The translations under genes were made by a program, and so were the position numbers. The notes beneath the pieces were generated by a model, which ran no database searches, was not told where the DNA came from, and was given only the letters and a program-made list of their open reading frames with translations. Positions 7,698 to 16,302 of a stretch of 49,042 nt of DNA are shown here, in pieces. The DNA is from a virus: IMG/VR virus record IMGVR_UViG_3300044701_001371, positions 1 through 49,042 of that record. One strand, written 5' to 3'. Within the stretch, counting starts at the first letter, position 1, and the number at the start of each line of letters is the position of its first letter.

Positions 7698-10241
7698 ATG
7701 AAAAGTAAAGAGTATTACATTCGTTTAGGTGAAGCGGTTCAAAAGCTAGAAGAAAAGAATTGCCCAACCGACCCATCAAAGTGGTCATATTATAAATCAC
7801 AAGCAAAAGAAAAGTTTGATGTATATCCATCAGCATATGCTAATGGGTGGGCTTCAAAACAATATGGTGATGCTGGTGGTGGTTGGAAGAAATGTGAAAA
7901 CGAAGCTACTGATTCTCAAGAAAAAGAATTTCATACTCAACTTGATAAGTTAGTTCACAAAACTTTTGGTAAAAGTCCGGAAGAAGAAAAAATGGATGAG
8001 AAGTTTGATAGAACTCACCTTGGTATTTTAAAATACGCTTATAAGGACATTGATAAAATCAATCCATCCGACCCAATGTATGTTAGAGTGGCTCAGATGT
8101 TGGATAAATTATCAAAACAGGAATTACAACAATTGATTGATGCTGACATTAAGTTCATATCACTTCTTGCAAAGAATCGTTTATCAAAAAAAGAATCAGT
8201 AAACGAAGAAAAAGTAGATATGGAAGAGCTAGAAATGATGCTAAAGAAATTAAAAAAAGAGAATCCAGGTAAAAAAGTAACATACAGTTTTATTAAAGGT
8301 AAACAATACCCTAAAGGTTATGTTATTAAAATAAATGGAAAAATTTTAGAAGGTGAATCAGTAAACGAATCTCATTTTCAAGTTGGTGATAATGTCACTT
8401 GTCTTAAAAGTGGTATGACTGGTCAAGTTGTTGGGATGGATAAACCACACGGTGCGGATGATGAGGAATATTATACAGTTAAAAGACAAGATGGTGAAGT
8501 AATGAAATACTCACCAAACGAATTAAGACTTACTGAAAACACTTTGAAAGAAGGTTTGTTCCAAGACATTATGAGAGCTGTTAAAAAAGGTGATGGTCCT
8601 TTCACTTTGGTTGTTATTAAGAACAACAAAGTAATTAAACAAGTAGAAGTTAAAACTCCACAAGCAATCCCTGCAAACTACTCTTCATTATTAAAAGATT
8701 TTCCTAATACGAGAATCAGAATAGAGGATGCAACAGGTAAAATTGTAATGGGTGAATCGGTAAACGAAGCTAAGGCAATCGGAAAAAAGATATTCTCTGA
8801 TGCTAAAGGAAAACTTTTCTTTGGATACCAAAATGATGATGATACTGTTCAACTTGTAGATTACAAAACTTGGAAAAAACTTCCAATGACGGACTTATCT
8901 AATGAGTTTATGGCTAACAGAATAATCAACTCAATTGTTAGAAATGAAAGACAATTCAACAAAAAAGTTGAATACAATATGTGGTCTAAAAAGACTAACC
9001 CATCTTTTGAAGAGAGAATGGATTACTTCATTAAAAACAATTGGATATCTAATATCACTAAAACTGGTATCAAAGAATCGGTAAACGAATCATCAATGAG
9101 TAATATTGATATTATCGCACAAGAAGCAAAAGATTTTAAAGATTTTGTGAAAGAGTTCTACAACGAATACAAAGATTTTCCAAAAGATAGAGATACTATT
9201 AAATGGTTAAAAGGTGTTTATGATAATAGAAGCACAAACGAATCGGTTGAATCATTAGATGAAAAATTACCAAATGAGTTTGCTACCATTCCTAATGATT
9301 CTCGTGTAGATGGTATGATGAAACATCTTCAGCACCATTTGGGTGTTATTAGTAAGAATGTAAAGACTGGTAAAGGTGTTTACAAAAAGGATTTGATGAA
9401 GATGGCAAACATCATTAAAGCCCTTCAAATGTATGAATCAAAATCAGTAAACGAATCATCGGTTGAAATTGGTGATATCGTATTGTTCCCACCAGCGAAT
9501 AGTGCTGCTACTGTTGTTGATAGGTTTGGTAGAAGTGTGACCTTAAAGTTGGCTAATGGTAAAAAAGTTAAAACCGTGGTTGATAAAGTTAAGTTATTAG
9601 CACAAGATAATGTAAACGAGGGTAATGCTTTCACAGGTGCTTTGTTCAAAGCTCGTAAAGAAGGTTTGACTGAATTTGAATTCAACGGAAAAAAATATCC
9701 GGTTCACAAACTTGAAGAAGAAAAAGAAGAAACTCTTGCTGAATCAAAATTGACCAAAGATTCTTTGAAGCAAATTATCAAAGAAGAATACCATAATGTA
9801 AAAACCTTTATGGAAGAAAAATACGGATTTACTCCTGAATTAGGTAAGGTATATTCCAATCTTGCAGCTAAACCTTTTTTAAAAGAAGAAGAGGAAGAGG
9901 TAGTTGATGAGTATGATGTAGAAAATTACCAAGACCTAAAAGAGTTTGTTCAGTTTATGGCTGAATACAAAAGTGATATCAACGAGGCAGAATATCAAGG
10001 TAGAAAAGTAAAACTTGGTAAGATTATGCAAGGTGATGTTAAGAAATTCAAAGTATATGTTAAGAACGACAAAGGTAATGTTGTTAAAGTAAACTTTGGA
10101 CAAGGTGGTGATGCTAAGGGTGGAACTATGAGAATTCGTAAAGACAATCCTAAAGCAAGAGCATCGTTCAGAGCAAGACACAATTGTGATAACCCTGGTC
10201 CAAGATGGAAAGCAAGATATTGGTCTTGTCGTAAATGGTAA
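7698..10241 (+). CDS. Modular internal head polyprotein with multiple (E)SVNE putative protease sites
   Basis: An 847-aa protein built of small domains separated by ESVNE-type linkers. Glutamates ending the linkers lie at about 170, 224, 357, 464, 586 and 641, with looser sites TLAE682 and DINE763. V-N-E fits the (I/L/V)-X-E consensus of T4-type prohead protease, and the next residue is usually S, A, G or E. Module 1 has NCPTDPSKW...YPSAYANGWASKQY...GGGW, a domain frequent in T4-like phages. Other modules include a beta-barrel-like stretch after E224 (FQVGDNVTCLKSGMTGQVVG) and one after E586. The last module ends in ARASFRARHNCDNPGP and ARYWSCRKW, a terminus often found on T4-like prohead-associated proteins. 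The start at 7698 is preferred over an upstream GTG because GAGG lies 6-7 bases before it. Packaging and cleavage are inference. Confidence 0.7.
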   Translation: MKSKEYYIRLGEAVQKLEEKNCPTDPSKWSYYKSQAKEKFDVYPSAYANGWASKQYGDAGGGWKKCENEATDSQEKEFHTQLDKLVHKTFGKSPEEEKMDEKFDRTHLGILKYAYKDIDKINPSDPMYVRVAQMLDKLSKQELQQLIDADIKFISLLAKNRLSKKESVNEEKVDMEELEMMLKKLKKENPGKKVTYSFIKGKQYPKGYVIKINGKILEGESVNESHFQVGDNVTCLKSGMTGQVVGMDKPHGADDEEYYTVKRQDGEVMKYSPNELRLTENTLKEGLFQDIMRAVKKGDGPFTLVVIKNNKVIKQVEVKTPQAIPANYSSLLKDFPNTRIRIEDATGKIVMGESVNEAKAIGKKIFSDAKGKLFFGYQNDDDTVQLVDYKTWKKLPMTDLSNEFMANRIINSIVRNERQFNKKVEYNMWSKKTNPSFEERMDYFIKNNWISNITKTGIKESVNESSMSNIDIIAQEAKDFKDFVKEFYNEYKDFPKDRDTIKWLKGVYDNRSTNESVESLDEKLPNEFATIPNDSRVDGMMKHLQHHLGVISKNVKTGKGVYKKDLMKMANIIKALQMYESKSVNESSVEIGDIVLFPPANSAATVVDRFGRSVTLKLANGKKVKTVVDKVKLLAQDNVNEGNAFTGALFKARKEGLTEFEFNGKKYPVHKLEEEKEETLAESKLTKDSLKQIIKEEYHNVKTFMEEKYGFTPELGKVYSNLAAKPFLKEEEEEVVDEYDVENYQDLKEFVQFMAEYKSDINEAEYQGRKVKLGKIMQGDVKKFKVYVKNDKGNVVKVNFGQGGDAKGGTMRIRKDNPKARASFRARHNCDNPGPRWKARYWSCRKW
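8193..9620 (+). repeat. Dispersed 15-base ESVNE-coding repeat (GAATCRGTAAACGAA)
   Basis: In-frame copies at 8193-8207, 8355-8369, 8754-8768 and 9075-9089, with diverged copies at 9441-9455 (KSVNE) and 9606-9620 (DNVNE). Conservation reaches the codon level (gtaaac in every copy), so the linkers probably spread by duplication or recombination as well as by selection on the peptide. Confidence 0.85.
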
Positions 10242-10260
10242 TTATTAACATTGAATTACA

Positions 10261-10268
10261 TACTTATT
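10261..10268 (+). promoter_or_regulatory. TACTTATT box, putative late promoter
   Basis: Lies in the 56-base gap between the modular head protein and the small basic protein, 29 bases before the ATG at 10298. Confidence 0.45.
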
Positions 10269-10297
10269 AGTAGTTTTAAATTAAATTGGAATAAACT

Positions 10298-10573
10298 ATG
10301 GAAACATTAAAGAAAGTTTGGAATTGGTTACTTGGTAAAACTACCATTGATGAAAAAATCAAAGAAACCGTTGCCGAAGTTAAAAAAGAAGTAGCCGAAG
10401 TAAAGGTTGCTGTTGCAGAAGTAAAAGTTGCTGCTAAAAAAGTAGTAAAAGAAGCATCTGATGTAGCTAATGTAGTAGAAAAAGCTGCTCCTAAAAAGAA
10501 AAGATACTACCCAAAGAAAAAAGCTGCTGCTAAAACCGAACCAACTGCTAAAAAGCCGGCTGCCAAAAAATAA
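10298..10573 (+). CDS. Small Lys/Ala/Val-rich basic protein, histone H1-tail-like
   Basis: A 91-aa protein. Residues ~1-25 form an amphipathic start (METLKKVWNWLLGKTT). Residues ~26-60 are a heptad-like repeat of VAEVK units (EVAEVKVAVAEVKVAAKKV), probably a long helix. The tail from ~64 is a basic AAPKKKRYYPKKKAAAKT-type stretch like the C-terminal tails of bacterial histone H1-like proteins. It could bind DNA or nucleic acid in the head or condense host DNA; alternatively the N-terminal helix could be membrane-active near the lysis genes. It is immediately followed by the next ATG with no gap. The family is not otherwise recognised. Confidence 0.7.
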   Translation: METLKKVWNWLLGKTTIDEKIKETVAEVKKEVAEVKVAVAEVKVAAKKVVKEASDVANVVEKAAPKKKRYYPKKKAAAKTEPTAKKPAAKK

Positions 10574-10918
10574 ATGAAACGATTCAATACTCAACAACTT
10601 GTAATTCTTGCTTTATTAGCTTTACTGGCATATCAATTCTTTTTTGCTGGTAATCGTTACAAAAAAGATTACGAAAGAATGTTGAAAGAGCGTGAACAAG
10701 AATACAACACGCAGATTGAAAAGTTAGAAAGTCAATCAGATTCTCTTTTAAAAATCAATAAAGATATTGAAAAAGAATTAAAAAGAATTGATGGTCAAAT
10801 TGGCAAAAAAGATGCTCAAATCAATAAGTTAAGGAAACAATATGAAAAAGATGTTGCTAAGCTTGACGCTATGTCTGATAACGACATTGCCGATGCTTTC
10901 ACAGACGCTTTCAACTGA
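10574..10918 (+). CDS. Rz-like i-spanin candidate (N-terminal membrane anchor plus coiled coil)
   Basis: A 114-aa protein with one N-terminal membrane segment (LVILALLALLAYQFFFAG, about residues 9-26) followed by a charged coiled coil (~30-105), the layout of inner-membrane spanins that disrupt the outer membrane in the last lysis step. Its 3' end overlaps the start of the next gene by 77 bases in another frame, the embedded arrangement typical of Rz/Rz1 pairs. No holin or endolysin gene lies beside it. It could instead be another anchored coiled-coil protein, so spanin is an inference from topology and overlap. Confidence 0.6.
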   Translation: MKRFNTQQLVILALLALLAYQFFFAGNRYKKDYERMLKEREQEYNTQIEKLESQSDSLLKINKDIEKELKRIDGQIGKKDAQINKLRKQYEKDVAKLDAMSDNDIADAFTDAFN

Positions 10919-11249
10919 ATCTAACTTAATTGCAGTTCCGAGAGCGGCTCTTGAAAACGCATTAAAGGTAAAAGCAGAACGTGACTTGTGTGTTAATGAA
11001 TTACGATTAACACAAGAAAAGGTTGTTTTATACTCAAAATCTATTGATTTGTATAAAGTTGAAGTTGAAAACTTAAATAAAGTTATTACTTCAAAAGATT
11101 TGGTTATTGTAGAAAAAAACAAAATAATTTCTCTAAAAGAAGACCAAATCAAAGTTTTAAAAAGAGAAAAATCTTCTAAAATGTGGCAAGGTCTTTTGGT
11201 TGGCTTTGCTGGTGGAGCTGCTACGGTTACATTATTGCTCGCTCTATAA
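10842..11249 (+). CDS. Spanin-partner-like protein with signal peptide and C-terminal membrane segment
   Basis: A 135-aa protein whose first ~27 codons overlap the previous gene out of frame. The N-terminus is a good signal peptide (MKKMLLSLTLCLITTLPMLS, likely cut near SQT). No clear lipobox is seen: the Cys in LTLC lacks a small residue before it. A coiled coil spans ~35-110, and a C-terminal hydrophobic segment, LLVGFAGGAATVTLLLAL, closes it. The overlap mirrors Rz1 inside Rz, but Rz1 is normally a short lipoprotein, so this would be an unusual o-spanin or a second inner-membrane component. Its stop is 10 bases before the terminase ATG. Confidence 0.6.
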   Translation: MKKMLLSLTLCLITTLPMLSQTLSTESNLIAVPRAALENALKVKAERDLCVNELRLTQEKVVLYSKSIDLYKVEVENLNKVITSKDLVIVEKNKIISLKEDQIKVLKREKSSKMWQGLLVGFAGGAATVTLLLAL

Positions 11250-11259
11250 ATAAAAATGT

Positions 11260-12834
11260 ATGGCAAAAAGTTTAAAGGAACTTATTAGGGAAGAGTACAT
11301 TAAATGTGCTAAAGACCCAGTGTATTTCTTTAAGAAATATTGTTATATCCAACACCCTCACCGAGGTAAAATTCTTTTCAATCTTTATGATTTCCAAGAA
11401 GATTTGATGAGGGAGTTTGATGACCACAGGTTTAATGTAATCCTCAAATCACGTCAGTTAGGTATTTCTACTCTATCCGCCGGATACTCTTTATGGATGA
11501 TGTTATTCCACGAAGATAAAAACATTTTGGTAATTGCAACCAAACAAGAAGTAGCAAAAAACCTTGTGACTAAAGTAAGGTTTATGCACGAAAACCTACC
11601 AAGTTGGTTAAGAGGCCAAACCGAAGAAGACAATAAACTTTCTTTACGATTGAGAAATGGTTCTCAAATTAAAGCAACATCAGCAGCAGGTGACGCGGGT
11701 CGTTCTGAAGCTCTTTCAATGTTAATTATGGATGAGGCTGCGTTTATTTCCAACATTGAAGATATTTGGACTTCTGCTCAATCAACTCTTTCAACCGGTG
11801 GTAAAGCTATTGTCTTATCAACTCCAAATGGTGTTGGTAACTGGTTTCATAAAATTTGGTTAAAAGGTGAGGCCGGTGATAGTTGGAATCCAATCAAACT
11901 TCACTGGACCGTTCACCCTGAACGAAACCAAAGTTGGAGAGATGACCAAACAAAATTACTTGGTGAAAAGGGCGCAGCACAAGAATGTGATTGTGACTTT
12001 ATCAGTTCGGGTTACACGGTAGTAGACTCATCAATTCTAACTTGGTATACTGAAACTTATATTAAAGACCCAATTGAAAAACGAGGATTTGATGGAAATT
12101 ATTGGTTGTGGGAATATCCAAATTATTCTCGTGACTATGTAGTGGTAGCCGATGTGGCTCGTGGCGATTCATCCGACTATTCAGCATTTCACGTTATTGA
12201 TATTGAAACCGTAGAACAAGTTGCTGAATACAAAGGTAAGATTGAAACCAAACAATATGGAGCATTCCTTACATCGGTTGCTGCGGAGTGGAACAATGCT
12301 ATGTTGGTGGTTGAAAACGCAAACATTGGTTGGGCTGTAATCCAAGAAGTTATTGATAGAAACTATACAAACTTATATTACTCATATCGTGAGTTGGGTT
12401 ATGTAGATGATGATGTCCACCTACGAAAAGGTTGGGACCTAAAGAAAAAAGAAGATATGGTTCCGGGCTTTACAATGTCTTCACGAACAAGACCTTTGGT
12501 GATTTCTAAACTTGATACCTATATGAGAGAAAAAACACCAATCGTTCACTCAAAGCGTTTAATTGATGAGCTGTTTGTATTCATTTGGAATGGTTCCAAG
12601 GCGGAGGCTCAACAAGGGTATAACGATGACTTGGTTATGTCGTTCTCCACAGGACTTTGGGTAAGAGACACCGCATTAAAATTAAGACAACAGGGTATAG
12701 ATTTAAGCCGTACCGCATTAACTCACATTTCAAAGACTCAAGGTGGTGTTTACAACGCCAGAATGGGACAACATAATCCTTGGGTATTAAAAGATGGTAG
12801 AGGTAATGATGTAGATATGACTTGGATACTTTAA
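11260..12834 (+). CDS. 17: Terminase large subunit (gp17-like)
   Basis: ATP-driven DNA packaging motor and headful nuclease. The 524-aa protein (T4 gp17 is 610) has the deviant Walker A SRQLGIST at 64-71, close to T4's SRQLGKTT, and Walker B LSMLIMDEAAF with D158-E159. A coupling-motif-like VLSTPNG follows at ~186-192. The nuclease lobe has an RNase H-type first acidic strand, VVVADVARGDSSDYS (D298), and MLVVENANIGWAV downstream. No frameshift or intein is present. It begins 10 bases after the spanin-like gene without its own TATTTATA box, so it is probably cotranscribed. It is followed by the portal gene, as in many T4-like phages. Confidence 0.96.
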   Translation: MAKSLKELIREEYIKCAKDPVYFFKKYCYIQHPHRGKILFNLYDFQEDLMREFDDHRFNVILKSRQLGISTLSAGYSLWMMLFHEDKNILVIATKQEVAKNLVTKVRFMHENLPSWLRGQTEEDNKLSLRLRNGSQIKATSAAGDAGRSEALSMLIMDEAAFISNIEDIWTSAQSTLSTGGKAIVLSTPNGVGNWFHKIWLKGEAGDSWNPIKLHWTVHPERNQSWRDDQTKLLGEKGAAQECDCDFISSGYTVVDSSILTWYTETYIKDPIEKRGFDGNYWLWEYPNYSRDYVVVADVARGDSSDYSAFHVIDIETVEQVAEYKGKIETKQYGAFLTSVAAEWNNAMLVVENANIGWAVIQEVIDRNYTNLYYSYRELGYVDDDVHLRKGWDLKKKEDMVPGFTMSSRTRPLVISKLDTYMREKTPIVHSKRLIDELFVFIWNGSKAEAQQGYNDDLVMSFSTGLWVRDTALKLRQQGIDLSRTALTHISKTQGGVYNARMGQHNPWVLKDGRGNDVDMTWIL

Positions 12835-12860
12835 TTTGGTAGTGTAGTTTATTTTTTGTA

Positions 12861-12868
12861 TATTTATA
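12861..12868 (+). promoter_or_regulatory. TATTTATA box, putative late promoter for portal gene
   Basis: In the 72-base intergenic gap, 38 bases before the portal ATG at 12907; sits in a very AT-rich leader. Confidence 0.55.
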
Positions 12869-12906
12869 GATTGTAAAAGTATACTCTTTTAGTTTAGAAA
12901 AACATT

Positions 12907-14766
12907 ATGGCAGACAATTCATTATTTGGAAGATTACAAAAACTATTCGCTACCCAAGTCATCGTAAGAAGAGTTGGGAAGAATCGTTTACAAGCCGTAG
13001 ACTCACAAAGACTACAATCTCAAGGTAATATCCGTGGAACATCATACTACGATAGATTTGGTCGTTTACATACTTCTCGTAGGAATTGGGAAACCTACAA
13101 CCAACAATTTAATTATCACTCAAACAAGTTAGAATTGTATACTGACTATGAGGCGATGGACAAAGATTCAATCATTACTTCTATTTTGGATATCTACTCC
13201 GATGAGTGTACCTTAAAGAACGATATGGGTGATGTGATTCGTATTAAATCTTCTGATGAGAATCTAAAAAAAATCCTTCACAACTTATTTTATGATATCT
13301 TAAATATTGAATTCAACCTTTGGGCTTGGGTTCGTGGTATGAACAAATATGGTGACTACTTTTTGTATTTAGATATTGAAGAGGGAGTTGGTATTGTAAA
13401 TGTCCAACCAATTTCAGCATACGAATTTGAACGTGAAGAGGGATTTAATCCTGATAACCCTTATGAGGTTAGATTTAAATTATCCAATATGAGTTCTTCT
13501 ACCAATTTCTCATATGGTAAAGATAAAAATACATACTTCCCATTTTATCAGATTGCACACTTTAGATTAATGACCGACTCAAACTTCCTACCATATGGTC
13601 GTTCTTTGTTAGAGGGTGCTAGAAAAACTTGGAAACAATTAACTCTTATGGAAGACGCAATGATGATTCATAGAATTATGAGGGCGCCTGAAAAGAGAAT
13701 CTTTAAAATTGATGTTGGTAATATCCCACCACAAGAGGTTGACCAACATATGAGAAACATTATTGATGGAATGAAAAAAGTTCCATATATTGACCAGAAC
13801 ACGGGTGATTACAACCTCAAGTTCAATATGATGAATATGTTGGAAGACTATTTCTTGCCGGTTCGTGGTGGTCAAAGTGGAACTGAAATTGATTCTTTGA
13901 GTGGTATGGAATTCGGTGGTATTGATGATATTGAATACCTAAAGAATAGAATGATGGCTGCTTTAAAAGTTCCTAAAGCATTCATTGGATATGAAGAGGG
14001 TGTGGAAGGTAAAGCTACCCTTGCTCAACAAGACATCAGATTTGCAAGAACTGTGGAACGAGTTCAAAAGATTGTTCTATCAGAACTTACTAAAATTGCA
14101 ATTGTTCACCTTTACTCACAAGGATACGAAAACGAAGACCTCGTTAATTTTGAGTTAGAGCTTACAAACCCATCTATTATTTACGAACAAGAGAAAATTG
14201 CTTTACTTTCTGAAAAGACAACTCTTGTAAGCAATATGAAGGATTTGAAGATGATTTCACAAGAGTGGATTTACAAAAACATCTTTAATATGTCTGATGA
14301 TGAGTGGGAAAAAGAACAACAAAAAGTAATTGATGACTTGAAGTTATCGTTCAGACACGAACAAATTACTACCGAAGGTAACGACCCAGCTAAAACGGGT
14401 GAATCGTTTGGAACACCTCACGACCTTGCTGTGATTGCACAACAACCTGCTGAAGAAGAGGGTGGTTCTCCTGAAGGTGGATTTCCTGGCGCTGGAAGAC
14501 CAACTGAAAGTGGAACATACGGAACCGACCAAGCAAATATGGGTAGAGACCCACTTGGTAAACAAACCGACATTAGTAGAGACAGTACATATCATAATTT
14601 TAGAAAAGGGCCAATGGCGGTTGAATCTCAAACGGCATTAAAATCTTCTCTGAAAAAAATGAAGGTTAAAACCAAGTCTATGATTATGGAATCCTTAAAA
14701 CCAGAGTCTAAAACTGAAGAGCTGGGGTTGTTGGATGAGTCACAATTGTTAGATGATACGATTTAA
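12907..14766 (+). CDS. 20: Portal protein (gp20-like)
   Basis: Dodecameric portal at the packaging vertex, docking the terminase and initiating prohead assembly. The 619-aa protein is somewhat longer than T4 gp20 (524). Features typical of the family include YDRFGRLHTSRRNWETYNQ early on, DKDSIITSILDIYSDECT at ~80-97, a conserved RIMRAPEKRIFKIDVGN in the stem region at ~258-274, and MMAALKVPKAFIGYEEG with KATLAQQDIRFARTVERVQ at ~350-390. The C-terminal ~110 residues are acidic and low-complexity (PAEEEGGSPEGGFPGAG), an extension probably facing the head interior. Position right after terminase and before core genes agrees with the assignment. Confidence 0.95.
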   Translation: MADNSLFGRLQKLFATQVIVRRVGKNRLQAVDSQRLQSQGNIRGTSYYDRFGRLHTSRRNWETYNQQFNYHSNKLELYTDYEAMDKDSIITSILDIYSDECTLKNDMGDVIRIKSSDENLKKILHNLFYDILNIEFNLWAWVRGMNKYGDYFLYLDIEEGVGIVNVQPISAYEFEREEGFNPDNPYEVRFKLSNMSSSTNFSYGKDKNTYFPFYQIAHFRLMTDSNFLPYGRSLLEGARKTWKQLTLMEDAMMIHRIMRAPEKRIFKIDVGNIPPQEVDQHMRNIIDGMKKVPYIDQNTGDYNLKFNMMNMLEDYFLPVRGGQSGTEIDSLSGMEFGGIDDIEYLKNRMMAALKVPKAFIGYEEGVEGKATLAQQDIRFARTVERVQKIVLSELTKIAIVHLYSQGYENEDLVNFELELTNPSIIYEQEKIALLSEKTTLVSNMKDLKMISQEWIYKNIFNMSDDEWEKEQQKVIDDLKLSFRHEQITTEGNDPAKTGESFGTPHDLAVIAQQPAEEEGGSPEGGFPGAGRPTESGTYGTDQANMGRDPLGKQTDISRDSTYHNFRKGPMAVESQTALKSSLKKMKVKTKSMIMESLKPESKTEELGLLDESQLLDDTI

Positions 14767-14778
14767 CCTACAATACGA

Positions 14779-14790
14779 TATTTATTTATT
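14779..14790 (+). promoter_or_regulatory. Overlapping TATTTATT boxes, putative late promoter
   Basis: TATTTATTTATT contains two overlapping boxes (14779-14786 and 14783-14790), 24-28 bases before the ATG at 14815. Confidence 0.5.
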
Positions 14791-14814
14791 AGAAAGTCAA
14801 ATAAAAGGTTTGAA

Positions 14815-15654
14815 ATGGGTAAGTTAAAACACAGTAAGTTCAAAAATACGGGTATTTTATTTGAGTTGCTCGTGAGACAAATTGCTGCTGATACATTAGG
14901 TGGCAAAAACTCACTGGCGCTTGAAATAATTAAATCCCATTTCAAAAAAGGGACTGAACTAACCAAAGAGTTAAATCTCTATCAGACGCTTCAAAAAGAA
15001 ACATTTGATACTCAATATAAAGCTCAAGAATTTGTTAATATTATTTTAGAGCAGAGAAAAGGTTTAAACGAATCTATTCTTCGTAGACAAAAATATAATC
15101 TTATCAAATCTATCAAAGAATCTTATAAGATTGATGACTTTTTTAAGTATCGTGTAAACAATTACAAAGAATTAGCATCAACCTACAAGTTATTTGAATA
15201 TAAGCAAGAAAATTCTCCAAAAGAATGGGTTGATTGTAAGAATACTATCTTTGAAAGTATTATCACCAAAAAAGAACAATTGGTAGAACAAAAAACCAAC
15301 GAAGAATACACAACACAACCAAAAGAGGTTCGTTTATTGGCTTACAAATTCTTGGTTGATTCATTCAATGAAAAATATTCAAGTTTAACTTCGGAACAAA
15401 AGAATGTATTAAGAACATACATCAATAATATTGATAATTCAGAGAAATTAAGAAAGTATGTTATATCTGAAGTTAAAAAATTAAAGACCGCATTTGGTAA
15501 AGTAAAAGTATCTGATAAGGTTCTATCTATTAAGTTAAACGAAACTGTTAATTTGATGGAAAGTATCGCAACATCAAAGGTAATCAGCGAAACGCAGGTT
15601 CTTTCTCTATTAAGATACCACGAATTGCTTCAAGAAGTGAGGAAACTAAAATGA
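14815..15654 (+). CDS. Conserved head-region protein of unknown function
   Basis: A 279-aa, largely helical, Lys/Glu-rich soluble protein. The N-terminus KHSKFKNTGILFELLVRQIAADTL is a recognisable signature of proteins that sit between portal and core genes in other environmental T4-like phages. No catalytic motif, signal peptide or membrane segment is seen. Its stop overlaps the next start (ATGA), so the two are translationally coupled. The location suggests a prohead core or portal-associated role, but this is only contextual. Confidence 0.75.
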   Translation: MGKLKHSKFKNTGILFELLVRQIAADTLGGKNSLALEIIKSHFKKGTELTKELNLYQTLQKETFDTQYKAQEFVNIILEQRKGLNESILRRQKYNLIKSIKESYKIDDFFKYRVNNYKELASTYKLFEYKQENSPKEWVDCKNTIFESIITKKEQLVEQKTNEEYTTQPKEVRLLAYKFLVDSFNEKYSSLTSEQKNVLRTYINNIDNSEKLRKYVISEVKKLKTAFGKVKVSDKVLSIKLNETVNLMESIATSKVISETQVLSLLRYHELLQEVRKLK

Positions 15655-16160
15655 GTAAATACTTGCTAAAAGAACTTGAAGACAAATTCAATCAACTTGA
15701 ACTTCAACAAGAAGAAGATGAGTTGGATGAAGCAAATGTGACCGCAAACCTTGATGGTGGTGCTGGTCCCCCAAGAACCCCATATGCTTTTGCTAAAAGT
15801 GAGGATGATATGGATGATGACCACATTGAAGTATTAGGATACAAAAAATCAAAAAAATCAAATCAACATTTTGAATCACTTTCACAATTAGATTCTAAAT
15901 TAGAAAGTTTGATTGAAGCAACCTATCGTGCTTATAGAAAAGATGAGTCAATGTCTGCAAAGAAAAAAGTGAATCTTGCTATCAAAGAAATCAATCGTAA
16001 GTTGTATGAGGTTGAACAATTAGTAAATCAGAATACAAAACTTAAAACCGAAATGGGATTGAGTCAAGGTCAGTATTGGGAATCTACAAAAGTAAGATTT
16101 AGTAAGATTTCCGAAAGAATGTTAAAGATTTCTCGTAAGATTAAAGAGCTGGGGTCGTAA
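15651..16160 (+). CDS. Putative prohead core protein (gp67/gp68 position)
   Basis: A 169-aa protein at the place where T4 carries core genes 67 and 68, directly before the protease. The N-terminal part is acidic (LQQEEDELDEANVTANL), followed by a Gly/Pro-rich segment, LDGGAGPPRTPYAF, then a basic helical C-terminal half with coiled-coil character. DELDE|A around residue 26 resembles a prohead-protease site. The ATG overlaps the previous stop by four bases. I cannot say which T4 core protein it matches. Confidence 0.65.
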   Translation: MSKYLLKELEDKFNQLELQQEEDELDEANVTANLDGGAGPPRTPYAFAKSEDDMDDDHIEVLGYKKSKKSNQHFESLSQLDSKLESLIEATYRAYRKDESMSAKKKVNLAIKEINRKLYEVEQLVNQNTKLKTEMGLSQGQYWESTKVRFSKISERMLKISRKIKELGS

Positions 16161-16161
16161 T

Positions 16162-16302
16162 ATGTCTTGCGGATGTGAAAAGAACCAAGTTAATGAAGCT
16201 TTAGAGGTGGATGACATCTCTCAAATCAGATTGTTGATTCGTAAAGAATTAGCTAAAGTATTTCTTGACCTTTACCGCAAAAAACAAATCTGGGAAAAAT
16301 AA
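16162..16302 (+). CDS. 46-aa small conserved head-region protein
   Basis: Short gene MSCGCEKNQVNEALEVDDIS... ending in KKQIWEK, fitted exactly between two genes: it starts one base after the previous stop, and its TAA overlaps the protease ATG (TAATG). The N-terminus has C-G-C and a QVNE|A motif like the putative protease sites in nearby proteins; the rest is an amphipathic helix (IRLLIRKELAKVFLDLYRK). The tight coupling on both sides is the main evidence that it is translated. It could be a core peptide, like the small T4 core proteins. Confidence 0.7.
   Translation: MSCGCEKNQVNEALEVDDISQIRLLIRKELAKVFLDLYRKKQIWEK

Noticed and set aside
11245-11252. Canonical sense-strand TATAAATA before terminase
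   Set aside because: It overlaps the stop codon of the preceding gene, is a single case in sense orientation, and is only 7 bases from the ATG; probably chance.
10829-11266. Minus-strand 145-codon open frame antisense to the spanin-like pair
   Set aside because: The two plus-strand frames have signal/anchor segments and coiled coils; the antisense frame has no recognisable feature.
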